A DNA stretch of 64,000 nucleotides from RPRC01 sp034933285 (GCA_034933285.1 JAYFNT010000001.1:53101-117100); one strand, 5' to 3'; positions 33,240-41,372 are shown, counted from the stretch's first letter. Numbers and translations: made by a program. Notes: generated by a model not told the origin, from the sequence alone.

Positions 33240-34205
33240 ATGAATAGAAAGCATTATTTCGATTGCATCGTAAGCAAACTTTCTGCTCTTGCCACTGAAA
33301 TTGAAATCCGCGGCAAGCTGAACTATCTTGATCTGCACGTTCATTCCGAGAATTTCTATATGCATTTTTTTAATGAACTGTTCGGCTGGAAATTGCAGAA
33401 TTTAAACACCTTTAAGCAGAATGCAGAGTCAATAGACCTGATTGACCACAACAATAAAATAGTTATTCAAGTCTCAGCTACCGCTACCAAGAAAAAGGTG
33501 GAATCGGCGTTAACCAAAGACCTGTCCACCTATGCCGGGTATGCCTTCAAGTTTATCTCCATCGCAAAAGACGCCAGTTCATTACGTAGCAAGACATTTA
33601 CCCATCCGCACCAGCTGAAGTTTGTCCCCAAGAATGATATCTACGACATTCCCTCTATTCTGAAATATATCGGCAGTCTCAGCGCTATCGATCAGCGGCG
33701 AATTGCTGCTTTTATCAAGACAGAACTGTGCACAGAAGTTGATCCCCAAAAGATTGAAACAAATCTTGCTACCATCATCAATATCTTTGCCAAGGAAGAG
33801 TGGGACTGGAACGATACAGCAGTTGAAACCATCCCTTTCAAGATCGATGATAAAATCGACCATAATAATATCGTTGACGCCCGTGTCGTTATTGATGATT
33901 ACAAAGTTCACTACAATCGGGTCGACAAGATGTATGGGGAATTCGACAAGATCGGCAACAGCAAGAGCAGATCTGTACTGGATGCAATGCGTGGTGTCTA
34001 TCTGGCTCAGAAAAACCAGTCCTCCGGCGATGCTCTTTTTTTCGATATTGTCGAATTGGTTGCCGGCAAAATTCAGAAGAGTGCAAATTATGTGGCCATA
34101 CCGATTGAAGAATTGGATCTTTGCGTAAATATTCTGGTGGTTGATGCCTTTATTCGCTGCAAGATTTTTAATAATCCGATAGGATATGCCGATGCTGCTT
34201 CCTGA
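33240..34205 (+). CDS. ABC-3C system SMEK-domain protein
   Basis: First gene of a three-gene ABC-three-component system, a predicted anti-invader module. The N-terminal SMEK domain is recognised by KLNYLDLHVHSENFYMHFFN, the segment LFGWKLQNLNTFKQNAESID, and LIDHNNKIVIQVSATATKKK, followed by FKFISIAKDASSLRSKTF. The C-terminal 150 residues form a helical effector-type region I cannot assign further. ATG 33240 is preferred by homology (family members begin at the equivalent Met) and by GGTGG 4 nt upstream; ATG 33225 is possible. It overlaps the next gene by 20 nt. Base composition is lower in GC than the flanking core genes, suggesting transfer. Confidence 0.78.
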   Translation: MNRKHYFDCIVSKLSALATEIEIRGKLNYLDLHVHSENFYMHFFNELFGWKLQNLNTFKQNAESIDLIDHNNKIVIQVSATATKKKVESALTKDLSTYAGYAFKFISIAKDASSLRSKTFTHPHQLKFVPKNDIYDIPSILKYIGSLSAIDQRRIAAFIKTELCTEVDPQKIETNLATIINIFAKEEWDWNDTAVETIPFKIDDKIDHNNIVDARVVIDDYKVHYNRVDKMYGEFDKIGNSKSRSVLDAMRGVYLAQKNQSSGDALFFDIVELVAGKIQKSANYVAIPIEELDLCVNILVVDAFIRCKIFNNPIGYADAAS

Positions 34206-34419
34206 CAACATTCATCCCGAACAGAGTATCTATTACAACGGTGCCTTCGTACTGCAAGCACTTCGTGAGCAGAACGTCATGAATCTGCTCGACCTGTACG
34301 CAAGCACCCAAACATACCGAACAATGACCATGCCGGTATTCGTTCTGTGTCTGGATTGGCTGTTCCTACTGAATCTGGTCAACCTGAATGATCAGGGGGA
34401 CGTTGAACTATGTTCCTGA
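34186..34419 (+). CDS. ABC-3C middle component
   Basis: A 77-residue protein (or 75 from ATG 34192) with the pattern LLPDNIHPEQSIYYNGAFVL, QNVMNLLDLYAS and FVLCLDWLFLLNLVNLNDQG. These are features of the small middle components that sit between the effector and ATPase genes of ABC-3C systems, probably linking the two physically. It resembles the class I know as middle component 6. It overlaps the gene before it by 20 nt and the ATPase after it by 10 nt, so the three are translated as a unit. Confidence 0.78.
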   Translation: MPMLLPDNIHPEQSIYYNGAFVLQALREQNVMNLLDLYASTQTYRTMTMPVFVLCLDWLFLLNLVNLNDQGDVELCS

Positions 34420-36125
34420 AATCTCTTACCATCTCCAGCTGTAACGAGATTATCCGAGAGATCAAGTTTCACAACGGCATCAACTTGATTGTCGATGAAA
34501 CCCCCAGCGCCACCGGTAAGGAAACCGGCAACAACGTGGGCAAGACCACGGTGCTAATGCTGATCGATTTCTGCCTTGCGGGTGACGCGAAGCAGATCTA
34601 CACCGAACCAGAGCATAAGAAAGACGAGTACAAACTGGTAAAAGATTTCCTGATTGAGAACCAGGTGCTCATCACGCTGGTACTCAAGGAAGACCTCTCC
34701 AAGGATGATTCTCCGGAAATCCGTATCGAGCGGAATTTCCTGCCGAGAAAACGCAAGCTGCAAAAGATCAACGGAATGGCCAAAAGCGACGATGAGTTTG
34801 AAGATGCATTGACAGACCTTCTCTTTCAGGGCCATTCCGGCAAGCCGACCTTCCGGCAGATCATCTCCCACAATATCCGTTACAATGACTTGAGGCTTAC
34901 CAACACTTTAAAGACACTGGATCGCTATACCAGTGACGCCGAATATGAGACTCTGCATCTCTTCCTGCTGGGGTGCGATTTCGACCAAGGGGCAGCCAAA
35001 CAGGAATTGTTGACGCAAATTCGCCTGGAGCAGGCTTTTAAAAACAGGCTGGAAAGGAACCAGACTAAATCGGCCTATGAGACCGCGCTCGCCATCCTTG
35101 AGAGAGAGATCGACCTCTTGAACCGTCGCAAGGCGACCTTCAACTTGAACGAAAACTTCGAGGCCGATCTGGACCGGCTGAACCAAGTCAAGTATCAGCT
35201 TAACATGGCAAGCGGGGAAATCGGCAGGCTGAGGATCCGTCGCGACCTGATAAACGAGGCGAGGCACGACCTTGAGCAGAGCACATCCCAGATCGATCTA
35301 AGGCAATTGGAACTGATCTACCGGCAGGCCACCGACTGGATCGAGAGGATACAGAAGGGCTTCGTGGAGTTGTGCGAGTTCCACAACCGGATGATTACGG
35401 AGAAGGTCCGATATATCTCCAAGGATTTGCCGAGGCTAGAGGCTGATATCCAGGCCAAGTCGGAACACCTGAGCCGTTTGTTGCAGCAGGAGGCAGAGTT
35501 GACAGCGGCGGTATCCCGCAGCGATTCGTTTGAGGAGCTTGAGCAGTTGATTGGTGAACTCAATGAAAAGTACCAGAAAAAAGGGGAGTACGAGAACATT
35601 ATTCAGCAGTTGGCCGAGGTAGATGCTGAGCTGAAGTCGCTGACCCAACGGTTGGACGCTATCGATGATGCGCTCTTTTCGGACGAATTCGAGCAGAAAA
35701 TCAAGGATCAGCTTAACAAGTTTAACCGGTATTTTGCAGCCATTTCCAAGGAACTTTACGGTGAGCAGTATGCCCTGAAGTTTGATCCGACGGTTAATAA
35801 AAAAGGGCAGCGGTTGTACAAATTCAGCGCCTTCAATACCAATCTCAGTTCAGGGAAGAAGCAAGGGGAAATTTCCTGTTTCGATATCGCTTACACCCTA
35901 TTTGCAGACGAGGAAAATATCCCCTGCCTGCACTTTCTGTTGAATGACAAGAAGGAGCTGATGCATGACAACCAACTCCTGAAGATTGCCCATTTGGTGA
36001 ACAGCAGGGGGATTCAGTTTGTGGCGTCGATTCTCAAGGACAAGTTGCCGGAAGAGTTGAATCGGGAAGAGTATTTTGTGGTGAAGTTGTCGCAGGGAGA
36101 TAAGTTGTTCAGAATTGGGGATTGA
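34410..36125 (+). CDS. ABC-3C ATPase (DUF2326-type, SMC-like)
   Basis: A 571-residue ABC/SMC-like ATPase. Walker A GNNVGKTT is at residues 40-47. A long central region rich in heptads (about 200-420, for example ELEQLIGELNEKYQKK) forms a coiled coil. The C-terminal lobe has a degenerate signature, LSSGKKQGEISCFDIAYT (about 478-495), and an unusual Walker B-like LHFLLNDKKE (about 506-515). This head-coil-head plan with DUF2326 at the C-terminus is that of the ATPase of ABC-three-component systems, thought to sense foreign nucleic acid or nucleoprotein and trigger the associated effector. No downstream gene shares the operon. Confidence 0.82.
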   Translation: MFLKSLTISSCNEIIREIKFHNGINLIVDETPSATGKETGNNVGKTTVLMLIDFCLAGDAKQIYTEPEHKKDEYKLVKDFLIENQVLITLVLKEDLSKDDSPEIRIERNFLPRKRKLQKINGMAKSDDEFEDALTDLLFQGHSGKPTFRQIISHNIRYNDLRLTNTLKTLDRYTSDAEYETLHLFLLGCDFDQGAAKQELLTQIRLEQAFKNRLERNQTKSAYETALAILEREIDLLNRRKATFNLNENFEADLDRLNQVKYQLNMASGEIGRLRIRRDLINEARHDLEQSTSQIDLRQLELIYRQATDWIERIQKGFVELCEFHNRMITEKVRYISKDLPRLEADIQAKSEHLSRLLQQEAELTAAVSRSDSFEELEQLIGELNEKYQKKGEYENIIQQLAEVDAELKSLTQRLDAIDDALFSDEFEQKIKDQLNKFNRYFAAISKELYGEQYALKFDPTVNKKGQRLYKFSAFNTNLSSGKKQGEISCFDIAYTLFADEENIPCLHFLLNDKKELMHDNQLLKIAHLVNSRGIQFVASILKDKLPEELNREEYFVVKLSQGDKLFRIGD

Positions 36126-36228
36126 ATGAGGGGTCGCAGGCTGATTTATATTGAAAGTTGAGGTGGCCGGGGTTGTTGAGACAGCCTGAGGGGAGAAATA
36201 AACAACGCGAATTCGGGGGGCACCTTAC

Positions 36229-36540
36229 TTAATTCTCTTGCAAGAGCTTAATCTCGTCAAGCAAAGTCGAAATCGTCTCTTTCATTGCCATATCCCTGCT
36301 CTGCCGATGGCAATAGTTACAACTTCCCCAGCAGATATAAGTCCGGCACCCCCAGACATTCCGGCGCAATTCGACAACCTCATTCCCCGGATAGACCACC
36401 AACCTTATTTTGGCCGCATCCGGATGTTCCGCCATGAACGTCTCCACACTTTTGCTGCCTGCCGCAGTCACCCGTTCCGATGCTTTATAAAAAATTGAAA
36501 AACTGTGATACTTCCCCTGTTCCTTATTATTCCTGGTCAT
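36229..36540 (-). CDS. Small protein resembling the C-terminus of DUF4143 ATPases
   Basis: The 103-residue frame starts with ATG overlapping the hipA stop (ATGA at 36537-36540), so it is coupled to the right-hand hipBA operon. Its middle part, FYKASERVTAAGSKSVETFM to LVVYPGNEVVELRRNVWG, matches the pattern at the very C-terminus of AAA+/DUF4143 ATPases. The nucleotide-binding part is absent. The tail is unusual, with CRTYICWGSCNYC (two cysteine pairs). It is either a fragment of such an ATPase or a small third gene of the operon. I cannot decide which. Confidence 0.5.
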   Translation of the reverse strand: MTRNNKEQGKYHSFSIFYKASERVTAAGSKSVETFMAEHPDAAKIRLVVYPGNEVVELRRNVWGCRTYICWGSCNYCHRQSRDMAMKETISTLLDEIKLLQEN

Positions 36541-37802
36541 CTCTCAATGGAAAACGGGTTGAGAAATTGATGCCCCCACAGATAGTTTTTATCAACCTGG
36601 CTAAGCTCCGCTTCTTCGCAGGCCCTCTCCCAATTGTCGCGAATGGCTGCCTCGATCCGGTCAATTACAGCGACAGCTGCCTGCCTGGAAAGCAAAAAGT
36701 GATGCGCGGCGGCAAGGCAGGTTTTGAGCTGGCTGAACCTGTTTTCTCCGGTTATGAGCATGGCCTGGGTCGCTTCGTTGCCGGTGCGGCCTTGAGGGCA
36801 AATGTCATAGGCTGGCGTCAATGTCAGCTCTTTCCCATTCCAAAAAGCGGCATGATTGCGGGCGTGGTCATCGGTATTGCCGCACAGGACATTAAAAACC
36901 AGCCGACCATAAAGCTCCTTGAGGGCTTCTACCGGTTGCGCAAAACGATGCCGAATGATTTCCGCCAGGTCTTCATAGCTGGCATAACGAGCCGTCATCT
37001 CACGTAAACCGAACAGGGTCAGGGCGGAAACCATGGATTTTCGAGCCCATCCGGAATCGAGCGCAATGCGGTCGAATCGCTCAATCAACAAAACATCCTT
37101 ACCGGCCGCTTTTGCCAGCTTGACGGGAGCGGCCTCCAGCCCTGCCATTGAAGCCAATCTCATGGCAACGTATTCGGCTTTGGCGACGCTATAGAGATCA
37201 CTGCTGGACGAAAATTTAGCAATATTCTTGGTGCCACGGTCATCTATCAGGGCTTTGGGGCGGGCGCCGCCAATGGAGCTGCCATGGAAGAGCGCCTGGT
37301 CGAGCTCGGCTGTTAATGGAACACCTTGCTCGACCCGTTCGGCCGATTCCAGCAACTCTTCCAGGCTTGCATTATTGGGAGCTCTGGGAATGAATTCTGT
37401 TGGTGATCGCTGAAAATCAAGCGAGCCAATCCGATCGGAACCCGACTCCAGTAGATAGGTGATCTCACCCAAACTGCCGGTATCCGCATCTCGACCTTTC
37501 ATCCCGAAATGCTTGTTGATGATTACGCGTCGTCCCCAGGCATCGGGCGCGGCATCCCGTATGCAATTCGGCATATCCAGATCGTTGAGCAAGGGTAAAA
37601 CTCCGGCCTTCAGAGGTAATTCAGGCTCATAAATCGGAATGGCGGGATTCTTGTCGTCTCTCCGATCAAGATAGCTTTTGCCATAGTTGAAATGGATTGT
37701 GCCGTTATCAGCTTCAAGCTTACCGGCGACCACAGGTTTCGTTTCTCCTGGAAGCCATATCCAGACAAAGGCTTCTTTATTTTTCGGTTCAAAAGTCATC
37801 AT
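36537..37802 (-). CDS. hipA: HipA-like kinase toxin, second module
   Basis: A 421-residue HipA-family kinase of the class with an N-terminal FVWIWLPGETKPVVAGKLE strand. The Gly-rich loop SSIGGARPKAL, the catalytic loop LCGNTDDHARNH (Asp311/312) and PAYDICP are intact. The activation segment is longer than in the left-hand HipA and overall similarity between the two is low, so this is not a recent duplication. The start (ATG 37802 or 37799) overlaps the end of hipB by 14 nt. It is on the minus strand, convergent with the ABC-3C operon. Confidence 0.9.
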   Translation of the reverse strand: MMTFEPKNKEAFVWIWLPGETKPVVAGKLEADNGTIHFNYGKSYLDRRDDKNPAIPIYEPELPLKAGVLPLLNDLDMPNCIRDAAPDAWGRRVIINKHFGMKGRDADTGSLGEITYLLESGSDRIGSLDFQRSPTEFIPRAPNNASLEELLESAERVEQGVPLTAELDQALFHGSSIGGARPKALIDDRGTKNIAKFSSSSDLYSVAKAEYVAMRLASMAGLEAAPVKLAKAAGKDVLLIERFDRIALDSGWARKSMVSALTLFGLREMTARYASYEDLAEIIRHRFAQPVEALKELYGRLVFNVLCGNTDDHARNHAAFWNGKELTLTPAYDICPQGRTGNEATQAMLITGENRFSQLKTCLAAAHHFLLSRQAAVAVIDRIEAAIRDNWERACEEAELSQVDKNYLWGHQFLNPFSIER

Positions 37803-38121
37803 CCACCGCTTTTGTCCTGTTTTTGATCCGTTTGGGGAGGAGAGCGATTTTACTTTGCATCAGTTCGATATCGGTTGCAAGTGCCCGGCTGTCCTGCTCG
37901 AACAGGGGGACGCCAACCAAGGCGGCGACTTCGAATACAAGCCCGATGGACGGAGACATTTCTCCGGCCTCTATCTTCTGGAGTGTCGCTCTGGAAATGC
38001 CGGCCCTGGCCGCGAGGTTTTGCTCGGACCATTTGCGCTTTTTGCGCCCGAGCTTGATGTGTTGACCGAGTAAAAAAACGGCTTCTTTTGCGTATTTTGA
38101 ATATGCTCTTTGTTTTACCAT
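37789..38121 (-). CDS. hipB: HipB-like XRE antitoxin, second module
   Basis: A 110-residue antitoxin with a clear HTH in LGQHIKLGRKKRKWSEQNLAA through GISRATLQKIEAGEMSPSIGL. The C-terminal region (DIELMQSKIALLPKRIKN) probably contacts HipA. ATG 38121 is preferred. The frame is open upstream to 38205, but that stretch contains the promoter and operators (38141-38205), so a longer product is unlikely. It overlaps hipA by 14 nt and is expected to be autoregulated. Confidence 0.82.
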   Translation of the reverse strand: MVKQRAYSKYAKEAVFLLGQHIKLGRKKRKWSEQNLAARAGISRATLQKIEAGEMSPSIGLVFEVAALVGVPLFEQDSRALATDIELMQSKIALLPKRIKNRTKAVDDDF

Positions 38122-38140
38122 CGCCAATCCCGACACGATA

Positions 38141-38268
38141 TGACTGATATGATAGTCATTTAAATAGCTAAAAACCACTATAATGGTCATTTGACAGATT
38201 TTCAAGTAATAATTGATGATTGGCTAAAATAATGTGCACAAATGAGAATAAAGACCATTATATTGGTC
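38141..38268 (-). promoter_or_regulatory. Promoter and three operator-like palindromes of the right hipBA operon
   Basis: Promoter on the minus strand: TTGAAA (38200-38205), 17 nt, TATAGT (38177-38182). Palindromes are TGACT-N8-AGTCA at 38141-38158 (downstream of the start point), ACCA-N6-TGGT at 38174-38187 (over the -10) and GACCA-N6-TGGTC at 38253-38268 (upstream). The half-site TGACCA/TGACT recurs in all three, consistent with cooperative HipB autorepression. Its half-site is unlike that of the left module (TACTGCC). Confidence 0.7.
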
Positions 38269-38299
38269 AGTATATCGAATTTGGAAGACATCTTACGTA

Positions 38300-38381
38300 G
38301 TGTCCACCCGGAAACCACTGGTAATGGCTGATAAAGGACGGATCGGGGCTTTCGAGGAGATCGTGATACGGCTTCCGTGCA
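38300..38381 (+). repeat. 82-bp direct repeat, right copy
   Basis: Same element and orientation as 30814-30895 (box GTGTCCACCCGGAAAC, then ATGGCTGATAAAGG and CGGGGCTTTCGAGGAGATCG). Distance between copies is about 7.5 kb, enclosing the whole accessory island. An ATG at 38324 opens a 40-codon frame beginning MADKGRIGAFEEIV. I see no other gene in 38122-38703. Confidence 0.8.
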
Positions 38382-38602
38382 AGACCTCGACAACCGGGAA
38401 AGTACTTGAAACCAGTAAAAGCTCAGGCCAACGAGTCATACGCTGACAGATTATCACGAGCTACGAGGAAGCCCCGCTCCGGACTCTGAGACACTTTCCA
38501 GATGGAATCCAAACAGTTCCCGATTTAGGATTCTTGCAGAAGTTGACTTGAATTCCGAAGATCTCTTGAGGGGATTCGTTTGTGAGATATTCTTTCGATA
38601 AG

Positions 38603-38639
38603 TAAAAAAAATCCTCTTAGGCAAAAATCTAAGAGGATT
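38603..38639 (-). terminator. Terminator of the TiaS-like gene
   Basis: Stem AATCCTCTTAG / CTAAGAGGATT with an 8-nt loop, followed on the minus strand by a run of eight T. It lies about 65 nt beyond the stop of the 38704-39447 gene. Confidence 0.88.
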
Positions 38640-38703
38640 ATGCTTCGTTAAAATATTTTTCAACAAAACAAGCAACCAGCCGGGAACATCCCCCCCTTTT
38701 TCG

Positions 38704-39447
38704 TCAATAACCTTTCAGCTGCTGCCTGGTGCAGGTCTTCCAGTCGCACCCAACGCACCCGTCCCCATCGGGGAGCACCAGGAGAACCATCTTTCCGCCA
38801 ATCAATACGGTCTTGACCTTGTCGACCAGCCTGACCCGCTCGCCACCCTCCAGGGAAACTCCTTCCAGTGTCCTCACCACATCCACCGCGGGATGGGAAA
38901 GTATGTCGGCAACCGCGATCACCCCGTTTTCGGCCGGAAGGTTGAGACTCCCCCGCATCTTGCCGTCATTTCCGCCAAGGCGGAGACCGACGCCGGCAAG
39001 AGCTCCGATTATCCCCTGGCCCGTCCCCCCATGGCTGGAAAGGTGAATGTCCATCTGCCTGGCCAGGTCATAGGCCTCCTGCATGGTGATCACGCTCTTC
39101 TTGGCCCGTAACCCGAACTCGATGAGCTGTTCAGGTGCGGACAGGCTTTCGTCCGTAGCGATGCAGAGCCCCGGGTCGGATCCTTCTGCGCTCTCTTCCG
39201 CCAGAAACCTGGCGGCATAATCGCGCAGGGATTCGAGCTTCCCCTCTTCCAGGCAGGTTGTAAAGCACATGGAGCTGTTGTGGGATGTATAGGGTATGTC
39301 CGGATGAACATAAAGCTGATGCCTGGTGACGGAGCTGCAGAACCCCCAGTTCCGTTTCTCCACCTCCCGGGCCAGAAGATCGGCAAGCTCTCCGGTCCCC
39401 CTCGAATCCAGTGAATCCGTGTCGTCAATGCAGACATAAACATTCAT
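38704..39447 (-). CDS. TiaS-like protein (tRNA-Ile2 agmatinylcytidine synthase N-terminal family)
   Basis: A 247-residue protein with YVCIDDTDSLDSRGTGELAD, SHGGTGQGIIGALAGVGL and a C-terminal CVGCDWKTCTRQ cluster. The IDDTDS motif is the phosphate/metal-binding signature of the TCKD kinase domain of archaeal TiaS, which modifies the wobble base of tRNA-Ile2 with agmatine. Bacterial homologues are shorter and lack the OB and zinc-ribbon domains. Bacteria normally use TilS and lysidine, so the role here is open. The four C-terminal cysteines may bind a metal. It is a single-gene unit ending at a strong terminator. Confidence 0.75.
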   Translation of the reverse strand: MNVYVCIDDTDSLDSRGTGELADLLAREVEKRNWGFCSSVTRHQLYVHPDIPYTSHNSSMCFTTCLEEGKLESLRDYAARFLAEESAEGSDPGLCIATDESLSAPEQLIEFGLRAKKSVITMQEAYDLARQMDIHLSSHGGTGQGIIGALAGVGLRLGGNDGKMRGSLNLPAENGVIAVADILSHPAVDVVRTLEGVSLEGGERVRLVDKVKTVLIGGKMVLLVLPDGDGCVGCDWKTCTRQQLKGY

Positions 39448-39552
39448 AAAAAAACCTCGAAGCGGTCGATTTGAAAAAATGATAGCAGATCGTCCATGCT
39501 ATAGTCAAATATATATAGCGTCGCTCGCAGCTTCACATGTAAACTTCACTCT

Positions 39553-39581
39553 TTGGGCTTCCCGATATTTTGTGCTATATT
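39553..39581 (+). promoter_or_regulatory. Promoter of the exbB-exbD-tonB operon
   Basis: TTGGGC (39553-39558), 17 nt, TATATT (39576-39581) with TGC immediately before the -10 (extended -10). 40 nt upstream of the exbB start. No Fur box is obvious. Confidence 0.55.
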
Positions 39582-39620
39582 GCGCGTATTCCAAATTTAC
39601 AGAGAGGAGCGTCACGGAAA

Positions 39621-40055
39621 ATGGACTGGTTGAAGCTGGTGATTGACTACGGCATAATCTGGCTGCTCATTCTGCAGAGCATTGTCGCTGTAACCTTTGC
39701 GATAGAACGGTTTCTGGTCTTCAGGAAAATACGTCTGCAGGAGTTTGATGACAAGAAGAGCCTGGAACTGGAACTGACGAAAAAATTGCACATCATTGCG
39801 ACAATCGGCAGCAATGCGCCCTACATTGGCTTGCTGGGCACCGTGCTCGGTATCATGCTCACCTTCTACACCATGGGAGCGGAAGGATTCATGGATACGG
39901 GCAAGATCATGGTCGGCCTGGCCCTTGCGCTGAAGTCAACCGCGGTGGGCCTCCTGGTCGCCATCCCGTCCGTAGCGCTTTACAACTACCTTCTGAGAAT
40001 GGCCAAGGTCCTCATTCTGCGTTGGGAGATAATGAATGGAAGAGAAAGGGTTTGA
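39621..40055 (+). CDS. exbB: ExbB/TolQ-type proton-channel protein
   Basis: Inner-membrane motor subunit that, with ExbD, converts proton flow into work on TonB. The 144-residue protein is the short ExbB form. It has an N-terminal helix (WLKLVIDYGIIWLLILQSIV), then APYIGLLGTVLGIMLTFYTM and a C-terminal helix pair (LALALKSTAVGLLVAIPSVALYN), carrying the family's conserved Gly/Thr/Pro positions. The ATG at 39621 is supported by an upstream AGGAG. It overlaps exbD by 20 nt. Confidence 0.88.
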   Translation: MDWLKLVIDYGIIWLLILQSIVAVTFAIERFLVFRKIRLQEFDDKKSLELELTKKLHIIATIGSNAPYIGLLGTVLGIMLTFYTMGAEGFMDTGKIMVGLALALKSTAVGLLVAIPSVALYNYLLRMAKVLILRWEIMNGRERV

Positions 40056-40416
40056 TTACATCAACGTGATCCCGTTCGTCGACATCATGCTGGTGTTGCT
40101 CACCATCGTGTTGACGACCTCCACGTTCATAGCCACCGGCGGGATTCCGGTCAACCTGCCCAAGGCGTCGAAGAACGTAAATCAGCCTCTGAAGGTGCGT
40201 ACCATCGATATAGACCGGAGCGGCAACGTTTTCTTCACTGGTCGTCCCGTGACACTCGCCTCCCTGCGCGAGCAACTTCGGCCGCTCGACCGCGCCACTC
40301 CCTTTCTGATCAGGGCAGACCGGGACCTCGCACTCCAGCAGTTCGTGGACGTCCTGGACACCGTCAAGAACACGGGATTCCGTCAGGTAAGCCTGCAGAC
40401 AGAGACACGTAGATGA
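40036..40416 (+). CDS. exbD: ExbD/TolR-type biopolymer transport protein
   Basis: Single-pass inner-membrane partner of ExbB. The transmembrane helix NVIPFVDIMLVLLTIVLTT contains the proton-relaying Asp. A periplasmic domain (IDIDRSGNVFFTGRPVTL and LIRADRDLALQQFVDVLD) follows. 126 residues is typical. It overlaps exbB by 20 nt and tonB by 4 nt (ATGA), so the three proteins are made together. Confidence 0.92.
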   Translation: MEEKGFDYINVIPFVDIMLVLLTIVLTTSTFIATGGIPVNLPKASKNVNQPLKVRTIDIDRSGNVFFTGRPVTLASLREQLRPLDRATPFLIRADRDLALQQFVDVLDTVKNTGFRQVSLQTETRR

Positions 40417-41216
40417 AAGTCAGTCTGAAAGCACTGATCATCTCCCTTGCACTTCACGGCGTTTTCCTGTTCCTGGTGTATGCCCTGAGCGCCGGCCTGG
40501 ACCAGCCATCCAAGCCGATCAGGATAGACTTCACGCTCAATGAGCCGGCCCCCGGACCGCCGACTCCGAAACCGGCCGGGCCGACATCGCCGAAACCAGC
40601 GGTGCCCGCTACGCCAAAAGTCATGCAGAATGCGCAGCAAACCCCTCCGCGGAAACAGCTGGTTAACAGTCCCCGCATTGCGGCTCAAAAACCGGCTGAC
40701 CGCCCGTCCGCTCCGCTTGCTCCGGCTACGGAAAAGGCCGGACCGGCGCCCATCATGACAGCCCGCAGGGATACGCTTCCGGTACCGGGAGCATCCTATT
40801 CGAAAGAGGGCGGATCAACGGGAGGTGGCCAGGGGACTGCCGGCCATGGAAGCATTGGCGGTGGCGGCAGCAGCGGAAGCGGAGGGGGTGGCAGCGGAGG
40901 CGGAGGCGGCAGTGGAGAAGGCGGAACCGAGCAGCTCCGAAACAAATACCGCAAAGAGCACTTCGAATATATCAGGAAAATCATCCAGGAGCACATCGTC
41001 TACCCGCCCAGGGCGCAGCGGAACGGCTGGGGGGGGAGAGTCGTGGTCATGTTCTCCGTACTGCAGAGCGGTAAAGTGAAAGACATCCGGATCAGGAAGA
41101 GTTCCGGCTACGATATACTGGACGGCAACGTCGTCGAGACCATCCGCAAAGTCGAGCCGTTTCCCAGGCCTCCCATATCAGTCGAGCTGGTCATACCGAT
41201 TGCGTATAATCTTTAA
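40413..41216 (+). CDS. tonB: TonB-family energy transducer with Gly/Ser-rich linker
   Basis: Links the ExbB-ExbD motor to outer-membrane TonB-dependent receptors. The single N-terminal membrane helix (ISLALHGVFLFLVYALSAG) is followed by a Pro-rich stretch (PGPPTPKPAGPTSPKP) and then a Gly/Ser-rich linker of about 40 residues. The C-terminal TonB domain begins at YPPRAQRNGWGGRVVVMFSVLQSGKV and ends ELVIPIAYNL. The glycine-rich segment replaces much of the usual Pro-Lys spacer. No TonB-dependent receptor is encoded nearby; the downstream gene is a porin on the opposite strand. Confidence 0.9.
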   Translation: MKVSLKALIISLALHGVFLFLVYALSAGLDQPSKPIRIDFTLNEPAPGPPTPKPAGPTSPKPAVPATPKVMQNAQQTPPRKQLVNSPRIAAQKPADRPSAPLAPATEKAGPAPIMTARRDTLPVPGASYSKEGGSTGGGQGTAGHGSIGGGGSSGSGGGGSGGGGGSGEGGTEQLRNKYRKEHFEYIRKIIQEHIVYPPRAQRNGWGGRVVVMFSVLQSGKVKDIRIRKSSGYDILDGNVVETIRKVEPFPRPPISVELVIPIAYNL

Positions 41217-41288
41217 GGATCAATTGCCAGTCCGATGCTGCCTGCGGAGGCTGTCGGATACTGTTTGAACACTTTGACGTCCAGGCTA

Positions 41289-41328
41289 AACGAAAAGGCG
41301 AGGATCTTTCGATCTCCGCCTTTTCGTT
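41289..41328 (+). terminator. Hairpin between convergent tonB and porin genes
   Basis: 12-bp stem AACGAAAAGGCG / CGCCTTTTCGTT with a small inner GATC/GATC pairing. It can serve both the tonB operon and the opposing porin gene; no long T-run. Confidence 0.7.
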
Positions 41329-41372
41329 ATCAGGTTTTTTCAATCTGGAACCGCTATTCTCCGTATGCTCTG

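Noticed and set aside
38454..38675. 73-codon minus-strand frame right of the island
   Set aside because: It runs through the TiaS-like gene's terminator hairpin and shows no homology pattern.
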